DNA from: an uncultured Muribaculaceae bacterium
Lineage (GTDB): Bacteria; Bacteroidota; Bacteroidia; Bacteroidales; Muribaculaceae
Assembly (NCBI GenBank): GCA_910585275.1
Contig: CAJUCW010000016.1
Location: 25,250-89,249 of the forward strand
DNA: 64,000 bases
Reading direction: 5' to 3'
A program made the position numbers and the translations under genes. Shown piece after piece: positions 26,196 to 34,836 of the stretch (its first letter is position 1; each line of letters starts with the position of its first letter). A model generated the notes under the pieces. That model was not told the DNA's origin and searched no databases. It was given only the letters and a program-made list of their open reading frames with translations.

Positions 26196-29100
26196 TTATT
26201 TCAGATTGCGGAGGAATTCTATTTCAATTATTTTCAGAGATTTGCCCGCTTTCCCTTTTTTCTCGTCGTTGCTGCTGTCCATCTCCTTGATGGCTCCGAA
26301 TGCATCCTTGTCGGTTGACGCCCCTGCCATTTTCACAGTGTAGCGTTGTGCTTTGGGTGCATCTGCCGGTATGGGAAGATGCGAGAATCCGAGACCTTTA
26401 GGAGTCCATCCTTCCCATATTTTCACGGCTTCCGAAGAATCGGCAGGATGGGCATATATCTCTATAGGATAAGACGAGGAACGGAATCCCTTCATTTTCA
26501 CACATACCTCGTCGATATTGGTGAGTTCCGAAAGTGTATAGGTCACCCATGCTTTATCAAGGTCGGCGTCGCTTTCCCATGAGGTGTTTTCGTATGTATC
26601 GTAGCTCAATGTGGGGTCGCCCGAACCCGCTACGGCACTCATGATTGCCACTTCCCTTCGCCATGGCACAAACGACTGACCCTTCGGTGTTTCGCCCCTG
26701 TCGAGTCGGGAAACAAGCCCTTCAGAGGGAATATAGTCTGAAATGCCGTCCGTTACATCTATGGGTAGAGTGTTGAATTCTATCTCCGCCTCCGGTAGGC
26801 CTTCTGCTTTGGCTATAAGACGCACCTTTCCGGGTTTTGTAAGCGACCTCAGCATCACCCTGTTGACTCCGCATTCCACAGGGAGAGTGTCGCAAAGCAC
26901 ATGATTAAGGGTGGCAAGTGTTTTTTTATCATATTTCTGGTTGTCGCCTTCCGCCATAGCCGATGTTGAGGTAAGGGCTGCCTGGTTGGTCGTGAAGCCG
27001 AAAGGTTTGTTTTTGGCTATTCCGCCGCGCCATTCCGCCGGCCCTTTGAGAGAAAACTTCACGAGACGGTTGTCGAGAGGGCATCTTCTTCCTTCTGCAT
27101 CCACCACTTCGAATTGCACGAGAGCCACGTCGTTGCCATCGGCTTTCCATCCTGTAGGATTCTCAATGGCTGTGAGTCTGAGGGCCTTGGGGGCACCGGC
27201 GGTATATTTTACGTCGCGCGATGTTTCTTTGCCGTCTTTGCCATAAGCGATGGCCGTAAGGACGCCGTCTTCATATTTCACGTCTTTGAAAGTGAAAAGG
27301 AACTTATAGTCGTGGCTTTCCGGAAGAATGGTTTTACCGTTTTGGCGAAGCACTACGCTGTCGGCATTTGAGACAACATAGACGGTGGGTACGGAGAATC
27401 CCGGTTCATAGTTCCAATGTCCTACGATATAGGTGCGGGGCCGGAGGTCATCGACCCAGCCGTCCCACATCACCTGATGGGCGAAGAATGCGTCTTTCTC
27501 GATTCTCATGGGATCTACCACGCCGCTTACGCGGTAATTGTCGGCGCTTCTGCCGTGGCTCTGCGTGTCGCTGAACACTATCTTGGCCCCTCCCGAATTG
27601 ACCTTTGTGCCGCTTCCCGGACGCTCTATCCAGTAATCATACCAACGGCGCACGAGTTCAGCCACAAATTCATCGTTGTTATGGTTGTAGGCGGTGGCCG
27701 GGGCATTCCGGTAAAGAGGTCCGTCCCCTTCCGGATGGAAAGGATATGACCACGAATTCCAATAGAAGCGATGGGCTTCGTCGCGGCAGTATTCCATCAT
27801 CCACATCGGTTTTGTGTCGCTCTTGTTGACGTAAAGCATCTCGCCGCCGTATTCGGCTTCGGGCTTGTCGAGCATTTCGCGCGAGCCTATGGCACGGCTT
27901 CCGTAAGGGTCATACTGATTGCGCAGGGCAATCATCTCCTTCATGTGCTGGCCGGAAATGCGCTGGTTGCCGCATTCGTAGAAAAGGATGGAGGGCGCGT
28001 TGCGGTTGTAGATTATGGCGTCGCGCATAAGTTCGAGACGCTGTTCCCATTTTCTCCCTTCGGAGTCCCTTTCGGCATCACCTGCGGGCATTGCCTGGAT
28101 AAGCCCCACGCGGTCGCAGCTTTCCACATCCTGCCGTCCGGGACAGGTGTGCATCCATCTTACGAGGTTGCCTCCCGATTTCACGAAAAGGTCGTTGGAA
28201 TAGTCGGATAGCCATGCCGGCATGGCCTGCCCCACTCCGGGCCATTCGTTGGTGGTTCGCTGAGCGTAGCCATGCACCATTATTACGCGGTCGTTGAGAT
28301 ATATCATGCCGTTTTTGAATTCGGCTTTACGGAAACCGGTGGTTGTGGTGACGTTGTCGGAGGTTTCACTCCCTTTAAGCGAGGTTGTCACGTCGTAAAG
28401 GTAGCCGTATCCCCACGACCAGAATTTCATGTTGTTCACGCGTTTTTCGGCATGTAGAGTGGCTGTCGCTCCAGCCGGGATTGTTTTGGGTGCGCCATCG
28501 AACGTGGCCACCGTCTTGCCGTCGGCATCTTTCACGCTGACCTGGAGCGATTTCGTGACTGGTTTGGATGTGGAATTGTGAACTTCGCTCTCCACGTTGA
28601 TTGTCACGCTTCCTGTCGGAACGTCGTATTCCGTACCGTAAACGTATGTGCCTGTCGTACCGAGGTTGGAGAATAGCGGCAACGTCTGATATACCGGGTC
28701 GGTGACATGGAGCCATACGTTTTTGGGTATGCCTCCATAATTCACGTTGAAAGATTTAGTATGCCATTGCCATGTCGAACCGGTGGCCTGTTCTTTATAG
28801 TCCCATGCGTTGTCGGTGCGTACTTCGATAAGGTTGTCGCCCGGTTTTAGATATGGCGTAAGGTCGAATCCGAAAGCCATCACGCCGTTTTCCGACAATC
28901 CAATCTTTTTACCGTTGAGGAAAACTTCGGCTGCCTGGCGTGCGCCTTCGAACTCTATGAAAACTTTCTTGTCGCCGTGGGATATGGCGGTTTCCACATC
29001 TTTCGGCAATTTGAAATTCTTTCTATACCATACTTCGCCTGTGGGCATTTCGTAGGTGGATACTTTGAATGACTCATCTTCATTCCATGCATGTGGAAGC

Positions 29101-29270
29101 GTGACGGGACGTTTCTTCAATATTTTCGACACCTCTTTATCAGGAGAAGAAAGCCTCCAGTCGGAATTGAAATTGAAAGTTTGGCGGCTTAAAGCCGGCT
29201 GCGTCGCGAGGCAGAAAAGGGCGACCGCCGAGAAGAGGGCTTTCCCTTTTACCATTGACAGAAGTTTCAT
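26196..29270 (-). CDS. Glycoside hydrolase family 2 enzyme, atypical active site
   Basis: A 1024-residue secreted protein from the ATG at 29270 (signal peptide through ATQPALS). Order: sugar-binding jelly-roll (residues ~30-200, with FEGARQAAEVFLNGKKIG), immunoglobulin-like domain, TIM barrel (~300-600), then Ig-like and C-terminal carbohydrate-binding-like domains. The barrel has ILFYECGNQRIS: Gln436 stands where GH2 enzymes have the acid/base Glu of the GNE motif. The candidate nucleophile Glu493 (PMWMMEYCRDE) is present. Beta-galactosidase on galactan oligosaccharides is the likely role given the GH53 nearby, but the Gln makes activity or mechanism uncertain. Confidence 0.82.
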   Translation of the reverse strand: MKLLSMVKGKALFSAVALFCLATQPALSRQTFNFNSDWRLSSPDKEVSKILKKRPVTLPHAWNEDESFKVSTYEMPTGEVWYRKNFKLPKDVETAISHGDKKVFIEFEGARQAAEVFLNGKKIGLSENGVMAFGFDLTPYLKPGDNLIEVRTDNAWDYKEQATGSTWQWHTKSFNVNYGGIPKNVWLHVTDPVYQTLPLFSNLGTTGTYVYGTEYDVPTGSVTINVESEVHNSTSKPVTKSLQVSVKDADGKTVATFDGAPKTIPAGATATLHAEKRVNNMKFWSWGYGYLYDVTTSLKGSETSDNVTTTTGFRKAEFKNGMIYLNDRVIMVHGYAQRTTNEWPGVGQAMPAWLSDYSNDLFVKSGGNLVRWMHTCPGRQDVESCDRVGLIQAMPAGDAERDSEGRKWEQRLELMRDAIIYNRNAPSILFYECGNQRISGQHMKEMIALRNQYDPYGSRAIGSREMLDKPEAEYGGEMLYVNKSDTKPMWMMEYCRDEAHRFYWNSWSYPFHPEGDGPLYRNAPATAYNHNNDEFVAELVRRWYDYWIERPGSGTKVNSGGAKIVFSDTQSHGRSADNYRVSGVVDPMRIEKDAFFAHQVMWDGWVDDLRPRTYIVGHWNYEPGFSVPTVYVVSNADSVVLRQNGKTILPESHDYKFLFTFKDVKYEDGVLTAIAYGKDGKETSRDVKYTAGAPKALRLTAIENPTGWKADGNDVALVQFEVVDAEGRRCPLDNRLVKFSLKGPAEWRGGIAKNKPFGFTTNQAALTSTSAMAEGDNQKYDKKTLATLNHVLCDTLPVECGVNRVMLRSLTKPGKVRLIAKAEGLPEAEIEFNTLPIDVTDGISDYIPSEGLVSRLDRGETPKGQSFVPWRREVAIMSAVAGSGDPTLSYDTYENTSWESDADLDKAWVTYTLSELTNIDEVCVKMKGFRSSSYPIEIYAHPADSSEAVKIWEGWTPKGLGFSHLPIPADAPKAQRYTVKMAGASTDKDAFGAIKEMDSSNDEKKGKAGKSLKIIEIEFLRNLK

Positions 29271-29342
29271 AATATTTCGGTTTAATAAAATTGTTTTTCG
29301 TGGATAGGTTTGAATGGATATTCCGTTTGTTGAGTTCGAGTG

Positions 29343-29350
29343 CAAAGTTA
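29343..29350 (-). promoter_or_regulatory. -7 element of the GH2 gene
   Basis: TAACTTTG on the minus strand, 72 nt before the GH2 start. It could drive the GH2, beta-helix and esterase genes as one unit; the gaps between them are 67, 145 and 43 nt. Confidence 0.5.
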
Positions 29351-29477
29351 GCACACATGGTCGTGTGGGTTGTCCGAGGCTGTTGAAACTTCGGTCTGTT
29401 ATTGTTGAAAATGTAAGTAATCAGGGGTTTTGCAACATTTTCGGCAATCGTCTTGCAACAAATTCGGCTTTTTTATA

Positions 29478-29485
29478 TAAATTTG
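29478..29485 (+). promoter_or_regulatory. -7 element of the AraC-type regulator gene
   Basis: TAAATTTG, with a TTG 22 nt upstream at 29453. It is divergent from the GH2 promoter across a 128-bp gap. Confidence 0.4.
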
Positions 29486-29535
29486 TGGGAGCATAGCAAC
29501 GACATGGCGAGCTTGCGTGGCATTCAAACGGGCTT

Positions 29536-31662
29536 ATGAGATATCTGGTGACAATACTGACGATTTGGTTGGCATCCCTCCTGGCGGTTGGCGACACGGT
29601 GGAGCCGGTGCCGGCTGGAATGGTGGCAATCGACATGCGCCATGGCTTGCCTGAAAGCAGGGTGCGGGCATTGCGGGTGTTGCCCGACGGGCGTGTGGCT
29701 GTAGCGACGGCAGGCTATCTAAGCATATTCGACGGAATCGGGTTTGTTAACGAACCCATAGATGTTGAAAAAGGAATAACCCTCACTTCACATGGTCGGA
29801 ACAGGCAACTTTTTTACGATTGTAATGGCATTTTGTGGCTAAAGACACCGTTATGGCGTAAGGCCTCGGCTACCCTATATTCCGGCACAGGGAAACTCCA
29901 TGCATTCGACCGTAAATCAGGAAAAGACATCACCTATAAGGCAAAGGATTTATTGGGTAAAGGTGAAATCAGCGATTTTTTTGTCGATGCGAAAGGATGT
30001 GTATGGGTCATTGATGCCGACAAGAATATTTGTGCAGTTGCCAACGGGACGAGACAGAAAATCGCCAATATAGGCTCCGTGGCCGACGAATTGCCATCCG
30101 CCATACATGAAGAAGCCGGGAAAATGTATCTTTGTTATGACAACGGCAACGTATGTGTGGTCAATCTTCATTCCGGACTGTTTGAATATATGTCGCGGGC
30201 TTCGCTCCCGAAAATGCGTTCACAACTCATAAACGGTAAAGCCAGATGGCTAAGCGGAAAGCTTTGGCTGCCGTTTCAACGGCACAACCGCAACGACAGT
30301 TCATGGATGGCAAGTCTTGACACTGTCGGCAGGGAATGGAATGTAAGCCGGTTCGACGGATTGATTTATGATTTTTATATAGATGGGAAGGATTCCGTGG
30401 TGTATTCGTTGCCCGGTCTGGACGACAATGTGTTCTGTGTGGACCAAGACCGGCGAGGCGGAACGTGGATTGGCACAGGAAATAGCGGTTTACGCCATAT
30501 TGCTCCGGAGGGAATAAGACTCATAACGATTTATAAAGATTCTTATCCCTACCCGAATAACGGTTATTTCCCCGATGAAAAAGCAAAATCGGCGGCCGAT
30601 AGGTATGCTTCCGTAGGATTGAACTGTAGTGCCGTAGATTCGGTTTCCGGTTATGTCTATCTTGCCACCCGCAAGGGATTGATGGTTGTGGATGGAAAAG
30701 GAAAACTTTTGGCAATTTTGAACGACAATGTCGGGCTTCCGAACAACAACGTGCAGGGCGTGATAGTCAATTCAGGCTCTTCGGGAAATAAAAAAGTATG
30801 TGGCGAGGTATGGTTCACCACCACAACCGGATTGTCTCGTTTGAGGCATCTTCCCGGCGACACGATGGAAGTTATTAACCTCGGCCTATTGGATGGCCTT
30901 GACTTGAATGGAAAGGAGTTTTCCTCCCAATCTATTGCTGTGGATTCACTTGGATTTATCGTTGCAGGTTTTCCGGGAGGTTGGTGCAAACTCAATCCGG
31001 ATGCCGCTGACAGAATGGACCATGTAGTATATAAATATCCTTCCGGTAAAGAAGATATCGAGAATGTCGATGATATGACCGATGGAATTCCTGCGTCTGT
31101 GTTTTGGATTTGCGTGGCAACGGCTGTCGTTGCCATATTGTTTTCTGTATATGTAATCTATCGAAGGAAAAAGACGGGAAGGTCTGTTAATCCGGCTCCT
31201 GAAGGAAATGTAGGCGTCACAATGATGGCGGACGAGGCGTCGGAAGGTCAAAGCGGGGAAACGGGTAAGGATCATTTGTGTGATACCCTCGTAGGCAGAC
31301 TTCGTGAAACGTCGCGACAGGATGCGGCCGGAACCGCTTCTTCGGATATGGAATTCGTGGCGAGGGTCAACAAAATAATAGAGTCCCATCTTGACGATGA
31401 GACTCTTAGCGTGGTGTCGTTAAGTTCGATGATGGCGATGGACCGCACCAACCTTTACCGTAAGATGCAGTCGGTTATGGGTGAATCTCCGTCGGCTTAC
31501 ATCAAGAACATGAGGCTTTCGGTGGCTGCGCGTCTGCTGAAAGAGACCGATTTGTCGATGTCAGATATAGCGTTGCGCACCGGGTTTTCTTCCGCCAAAT
31601 ATTTTTCGGCATCCTTTAAGGAGAAGTTCGGGATGCTTCCGGCCACATACCGTAAAAATTGA
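29536..31662 (+). CDS. Membrane-bound beta-propeller / AraC-type transcription regulator
   Basis: A 708-residue protein: signal sequence (1-18), a periplasmic two-component-regulator-type propeller (~20-490, with VRALRVLPDGRVAVATAGYLSIFDG, RGGTWIGTGNSGLRHIAPEG and VYLATRKGLMVVDGKGKL repeats), one transmembrane helix (~521-541) and a C-terminal AraC helix-turn-helix pair (~604-708, with SLSSMMAMDRTNLYRKMQ and DIALRTGFSSAKYFSASFKEKFG). It looks like a hybrid two-component system from which the kinase and receiver have been removed. It presumably senses a glycan fragment and controls the flanking, divergent carbohydrate genes. Confidence 0.85.
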   Translation: MRYLVTILTIWLASLLAVGDTVEPVPAGMVAIDMRHGLPESRVRALRVLPDGRVAVATAGYLSIFDGIGFVNEPIDVEKGITLTSHGRNRQLFYDCNGILWLKTPLWRKASATLYSGTGKLHAFDRKSGKDITYKAKDLLGKGEISDFFVDAKGCVWVIDADKNICAVANGTRQKIANIGSVADELPSAIHEEAGKMYLCYDNGNVCVVNLHSGLFEYMSRASLPKMRSQLINGKARWLSGKLWLPFQRHNRNDSSWMASLDTVGREWNVSRFDGLIYDFYIDGKDSVVYSLPGLDDNVFCVDQDRRGGTWIGTGNSGLRHIAPEGIRLITIYKDSYPYPNNGYFPDEKAKSAADRYASVGLNCSAVDSVSGYVYLATRKGLMVVDGKGKLLAILNDNVGLPNNNVQGVIVNSGSSGNKKVCGEVWFTTTTGLSRLRHLPGDTMEVINLGLLDGLDLNGKEFSSQSIAVDSLGFIVAGFPGGWCKLNPDAADRMDHVVYKYPSGKEDIENVDDMTDGIPASVFWICVATAVVAILFSVYVIYRRKKTGRSVNPAPEGNVGVTMMADEASEGQSGETGKDHLCDTLVGRLRETSRQDAAGTASSDMEFVARVNKIIESHLDDETLSVVSLSSMMAMDRTNLYRKMQSVMGESPSAYIKNMRLSVAARLLKETDLSMSDIALRTGFSSAKYFSASFKEKFGMLPATYRKN

Positions 31663-31705
31663 CTCTTACCCGTTATAAAGCGTAGGGTCATTTCATGTAA
31701 CGGGT

Positions 31706-32953
31706 TTAGCGGATTATGATTTTCTTGCTGCGGGAAATGTAGAGACCTGGGCGTGACGGTTCGTCAACGGGAATGCCTGCAGCATCATACCATTGTGTCT
31801 TCTCGCTGCTGTCGTCGATTACTCCTTCAACGGCGGCGTCGTTGCCGTCGGCGAAGGAACAGATGGTCTTGAGTGCGGCGCAGGCTTTACCCGTGCGGCT
31901 GTCGAAGAGCGGGGCGTTATACCATCCGTTCAGTGTCGTGCCGTAGGCGTTATATTCCATCCACCACCAGAAAAGCCCGGTCACTTTATCATAGCTGCGG
32001 AGAAGCGACACGAGGTCTTTGGCAAACTGATCCTGTCCCTCTTCCGAATAATGGTAATCTACCGGTTTGTCGGTTCCAGGCACTTCCCAGGCGTAGGAAT
32101 AACCGGTCTCTACAAGCATAACATCTTTTGTGGGATAGTCGGAGGTAAGCTGGTCAAGAGCTTTCTTGAGCACGCTCATCGAGCCGTGGAAATAAGGGTA
32201 ATAGCTCAAGCCGATGATGTCGTAATTCACGCCGAGTGAATTCATTTTGTCGTAGAAATTCTTCTGTACGCCTGTCTGCGCCACCCTCTCCGTGTGTATT
32301 ATTATCTTTGCGTCGGGACATTCTTCGCGACATGCCTTGATGGCTTGTTTCAGCAGCGTGCCGAAGCGTTGCCAGTTGGCGTCGCTCCCCATGAAAGCCT
32401 TCTTGAGGTCTTTGTCGGCGGCTCCGTATGGACCCCATAGCATACCGTAGCTTATTTCGTTGCCCGGTTGGATGAAATCGGGTGTCACTCCGGCTTCTTT
32501 CAGCGATTGGAGCGTTTCTTTTGTATAGTCATATATTTTTTGATACAGTTCGGAATCCGTGAGTCCTTCCCAGGCCTTCGGAGTCCATTGTTTTGCGGGG
32601 TCGGCCCATGTGTCGGAATAATGGAAATCGAGGAGCAGGGCGAATCCGTCATCTTTTATACGCTTGCAGAGAGGGGTGATGTATTCCAGGTCTTGGCAGG
32701 CGTTTGGGTCTGCGTCGCTGCCCGTGTAATCCTTGGGATTGACGAAAAGTCGCACGCGCATGGCGTTCATGCCCTCTTCGTGGAGGAAAGGAAGAAGCTC
32801 GGCTATTGGTTTGCCGTCATGGTCCTTATACTGTGCGCCGGCTTTCTCATATTCCGGAAGAAGGGAAATGTCGCCCCCGACGTAGCGGTAAACGGCGAAC
32901 GACTGCGAGCATACCAGGGCAACCGCAGCTAAAAGGATGTTTCTGAGTTTCAT
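31706..32953 (-). CDS. Arabinogalactan endo-beta-1,4-galactanase (GH53)
   Basis: A 415-residue secreted enzyme. YVGGDISLLPEYEKAGAQYKD and MRVRLFVNP are the family start. Acid/base Glu ~166 lies in QPGNEISYGMLWG and nucleophile Glu ~282 in LVETGYSYAW; RLFV, FHYSDTWADPAKQ and LFWWWMEY are further GH53 landmarks. It cleaves beta-1,4-galactan such as the side chains of rhamnogalacturonan I. The end (WYDAAGIPVDEPSRPGLYIS then KKIIIR) is a short sorting-like tail. It is convergent with the regulator gene (44 nt apart) and anchors the substrate prediction for the whole locus. Confidence 0.93.
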   Translation of the reverse strand: MKLRNILLAAVALVCSQSFAVYRYVGGDISLLPEYEKAGAQYKDHDGKPIAELLPFLHEEGMNAMRVRLFVNPKDYTGSDADPNACQDLEYITPLCKRIKDDGFALLLDFHYSDTWADPAKQWTPKAWEGLTDSELYQKIYDYTKETLQSLKEAGVTPDFIQPGNEISYGMLWGPYGAADKDLKKAFMGSDANWQRFGTLLKQAIKACREECPDAKIIIHTERVAQTGVQKNFYDKMNSLGVNYDIIGLSYYPYFHGSMSVLKKALDQLTSDYPTKDVMLVETGYSYAWEVPGTDKPVDYHYSEEGQDQFAKDLVSLLRSYDKVTGLFWWWMEYNAYGTTLNGWYNAPLFDSRTGKACAALKTICSFADGNDAAVEGVIDDSSEKTQWYDAAGIPVDEPSRPGLYISRSKKIIIR

Positions 32954-33081
32954 AGTTTATGAACGTTGTTTTGTGGTATTTATATAATTCTCATTGATAG
33001 GGAAAAGAATAGGCTGTTTATTATCAACACGGGATGTAAGTGTCGGGTTCGGCTGCAAATTTAAACAAATAGTTTGGAAAT

Positions 33082-33118
33082 AAAAAGCGGGGCAAGGTTC
33101 AAAAGAATCTTGCCCCGC
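33082..33118 (-). terminator. Rho-independent terminator of the OmpA-family gene
   Basis: Read on the minus strand: GCGGGGCAAG, a 12-nt loop region, CTTGCCCCGC, then TTTTTA. It lies 38 nt after the stop. Confidence 0.85.
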
Positions 33119-33155
33119 ACACAATCAAAGGTATTTATGAAAAAAGTCTGTATTA

Positions 33156-33860
33156 TCAGTTGGCGGCTTGTGCCTCGGCCTCTTTTATCATCTTCTCGTT
33201 GGCATAGATGGTGAGCTCTACGCGGCGGTTGAGCGCACGTCCTTCGGGAGTGTCGTTCGAAGCCACATAATCGGCCATTGGTATTCCGATTGCCGTGAGA
33301 CGGTTAGGGTTGACTCCGCATTTTATGAGGTAGTTGCGTACGGAGTTGGCACGTTGTCCGGAAAGCTTCTCGTTGACGGCGTATGAACCGGTGTTGTCGG
33401 TGTAGCCCACGATAGCGACGTCGGTATTGGGATTCTCCATAAGGTTGACGGCAAACTTGGTGAGGTCGGTCTGTGCGCTCTGGTTGAGGTTATATTTACC
33501 GGTCTGGAAGAGGATACCTCCGTCGAAAGTCACCTTGATAGCCTGTAGGCCGTTGGAATCGGTGGTCTGTTCCACTTTGGCCTGTTGGGCAAGCTGCTCT
33601 TCAAGCTGCTTCTGCTGTTTGTCCATGTTCTTGCCGATGAGTGCGCCTGCGCCTGCTCCAACTGCAGCACCGATGGCCGAGCCGATGCCGGCTCCTTTAC
33701 CGCCGCCTATGAGGGCTCCGATGCCTGCACCTACGGCGGCACCGCCGCCACCGCCTATGAGGGCGCCTTTACCGGTATTGTTCATTGACGAACACCCAAC
33801 TGCCCCGACCAACATGGCGAGAGCTAAAAAAGCTGCTGTGAAATTTCTCAAGATTTTCAT
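33156..33860 (-). CDS. OmpA-family lipoprotein with glycine-zipper segment
   Basis: A 234-residue protein beginning MKILRNFTAAFLALAMLVGAVGCSS, a lipoprotein signal with cleavage before Cys. It is followed by a glycine-zipper region (GKGALIGGGGGAAVGAGIGALIGG) that tends to insert in membranes, a short coiled coil (KNMDKQQKQLEEQLAQQAK) and a C-terminal OmpA peptidoglycan-binding domain (VAIVGYTDNTGSYAVNEKLSGQRANSVRNYLI). It tethers the outer membrane to the cell wall. The ATG at 33860 is used. It has its own terminator. Confidence 0.92.
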   Translation of the reverse strand: MKILRNFTAAFLALAMLVGAVGCSSMNNTGKGALIGGGGGAAVGAGIGALIGGGKGAGIGSAIGAAVGAGAGALIGKNMDKQQKQLEEQLAQQAKVEQTTDSNGLQAIKVTFDGGILFQTGKYNLNQSAQTDLTKFAVNLMENPNTDVAIVGYTDNTGSYAVNEKLSGQRANSVRNYLIKCGVNPNRLTAIGIPMADYVASNDTPEGRALNRRVELTIYANEKMIKEAEAQAAN

Positions 33861-33938
33861 AATCAATGCAATTAAAATTATATAATCGGTCAGTAACTTA
33901 TCTTATTATGAAACGACCAATCATTAGATTAAATAATG

Positions 33939-34166
33939 TTAACAAGGTTTAATCGAATCTTTTAACATTTTCTCGAAGTTTGAGAAGAAATGAAGAATCC
34001 GATGATTCTTTAAGAATATAACTTCACTTGCTCCCTGTTGGTTTAGAGTGTATTCTTTAAAATTTTGGAATTCTTCTTCATGTCTGGCTACATTCTGTTG
34101 GTGGCTTGACGCAACACTGAAATCGAGCCTCCCCCATCGGTTGATAACGGCGGCTTTTGGTTTCAT
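33939..34166 (-). CDS. Small ORF of unknown function
   Basis: A 75-codon frame (MKPKAAVINRWGRLDFSVAS...). It is not recognised. It lies just beyond repeat copy 1, on the same strand as the RloAB module. It could be a genuine small gene or a remnant of a longer defence gene; coding status is uncertain. Confidence 0.3.
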   Translation of the reverse strand: MKPKAAVINRWGRLDFSVASSHQQNVARHEEEFQNFKEYTLNQQGASEVIFLKNHRILHFFSNFEKMLKDSIKPC

Positions 34167-34179
34167 TGTAGAACCCTCA

Positions 34180-34298
34180 TTTTTTGCTAAGATGGACTTT
34201 TTTGGGTCGTTTCAAGTGTTAAAATGGGCGTTTTGACCCCATTTTAACACTTGAAACGGACTTTTTTGGGTCACCTCAGCCATTTCCGGCATTTTCAA
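34180..34298. repeat. 119-bp repeat with large hairpin, copy 1 (after rloB)
   Basis: Layout: TTTTTTGCTAAGAT, the 15-mer GGACTTTTTTGGGTC, a 21-bp inverted-repeat arm (34208-34228, beginning CGTTTCAAGTG), a 9-nt loop CGTTTTGAC, the second arm (34238-34258), the same 15-mer again, and the last codons of rloB. Copy 2 at 36072-36190 has the same layout, the same arms and a loop in reverse orientation. Confidence 0.9.
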
Positions 34299-34836
34299 GA
34301 GCTTCTATAAACAACATTAAATTTGATGACGGATTCTTAGGCCAATCCAAATTTTCAGCTCTGTTTATGGCATCTCGGCAATTGGCGGTCAGTAAAGTGC
34401 TTTGTTCGGAAGTAAGACGACCTTTAATGTATCCTCTCCACACGGAATGCGAGTCTTTAAGAATTCTAATAATTTCTTCGGATTTACTTTGTCTCCTGTG
34501 TTCAATGGTGTGTAACACATACCATAACTCAAGACATGGATTTGTGAGAATTACAGCACCCGGTAGTGTGTGTAGTTTGTCGGCAACACACTTTATATCA
34601 GCATCGTAAATATAAAAAACGGAGCAATCGTCGAGTGAACCAATTCCTAATTCATTGATATATTGTTCTACCAGGCGTTTGTTAATGCTATTGCCACTGA
34701 CTTTGGTTTTTATTGTCACAGGTGTTCGGTAATGGCGGCGAAGGGCCTCTACATATACTTTTTCGGTTTCTCCTTCACATATTACGAGATAAACCTTTCG
34801 AGGCATTCTCTTTTTCTTGAATCTACGTTCCCTCAT
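34276..34836 (-). CDS. RloB-like TOPRIM protein (AbiL-type defence partner)
   Basis: A 186-residue protein with RKVYLVICEGETEKVYVEALRR near the start (acidic E21/E23) and SVFYIYDADIKC (D78, D80): the TOPRIM-like arrangement of RloB family proteins, nucleases or nuclease regulators. Its ATG overlaps the stop of the ATPase gene by ATGA, so the two are translationally coupled. RloA/RloB-type pairs include AbiL, an abortive-infection system in which phage infection triggers cell death or shutdown. The final codons (ENAGNG) lie inside the 119-bp repeat, so the repeat may have contributed the gene's 3' end. Confidence 0.8.
   Translation of the reverse strand: MRERRFKKKRMPRKVYLVICEGETEKVYVEALRRHYRTPVTIKTKVSGNSINKRLVEQYINELGIGSLDDCSVFYIYDADIKCVADKLHTLPGAVILTNPCLELWYVLHTIEHRRQSKSEEIIRILKDSHSVWRGYIKGRLTSEQSTLLTANCRDAINRAENLDWPKNPSSNLMLFIEALENAGNG

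Noticed and set aside
21471..33000. Complete Sus-type polysaccharide utilisation locus
   Set aside because: No SusC or SusD homologue is encoded here, so the term is not justified from this window alone.
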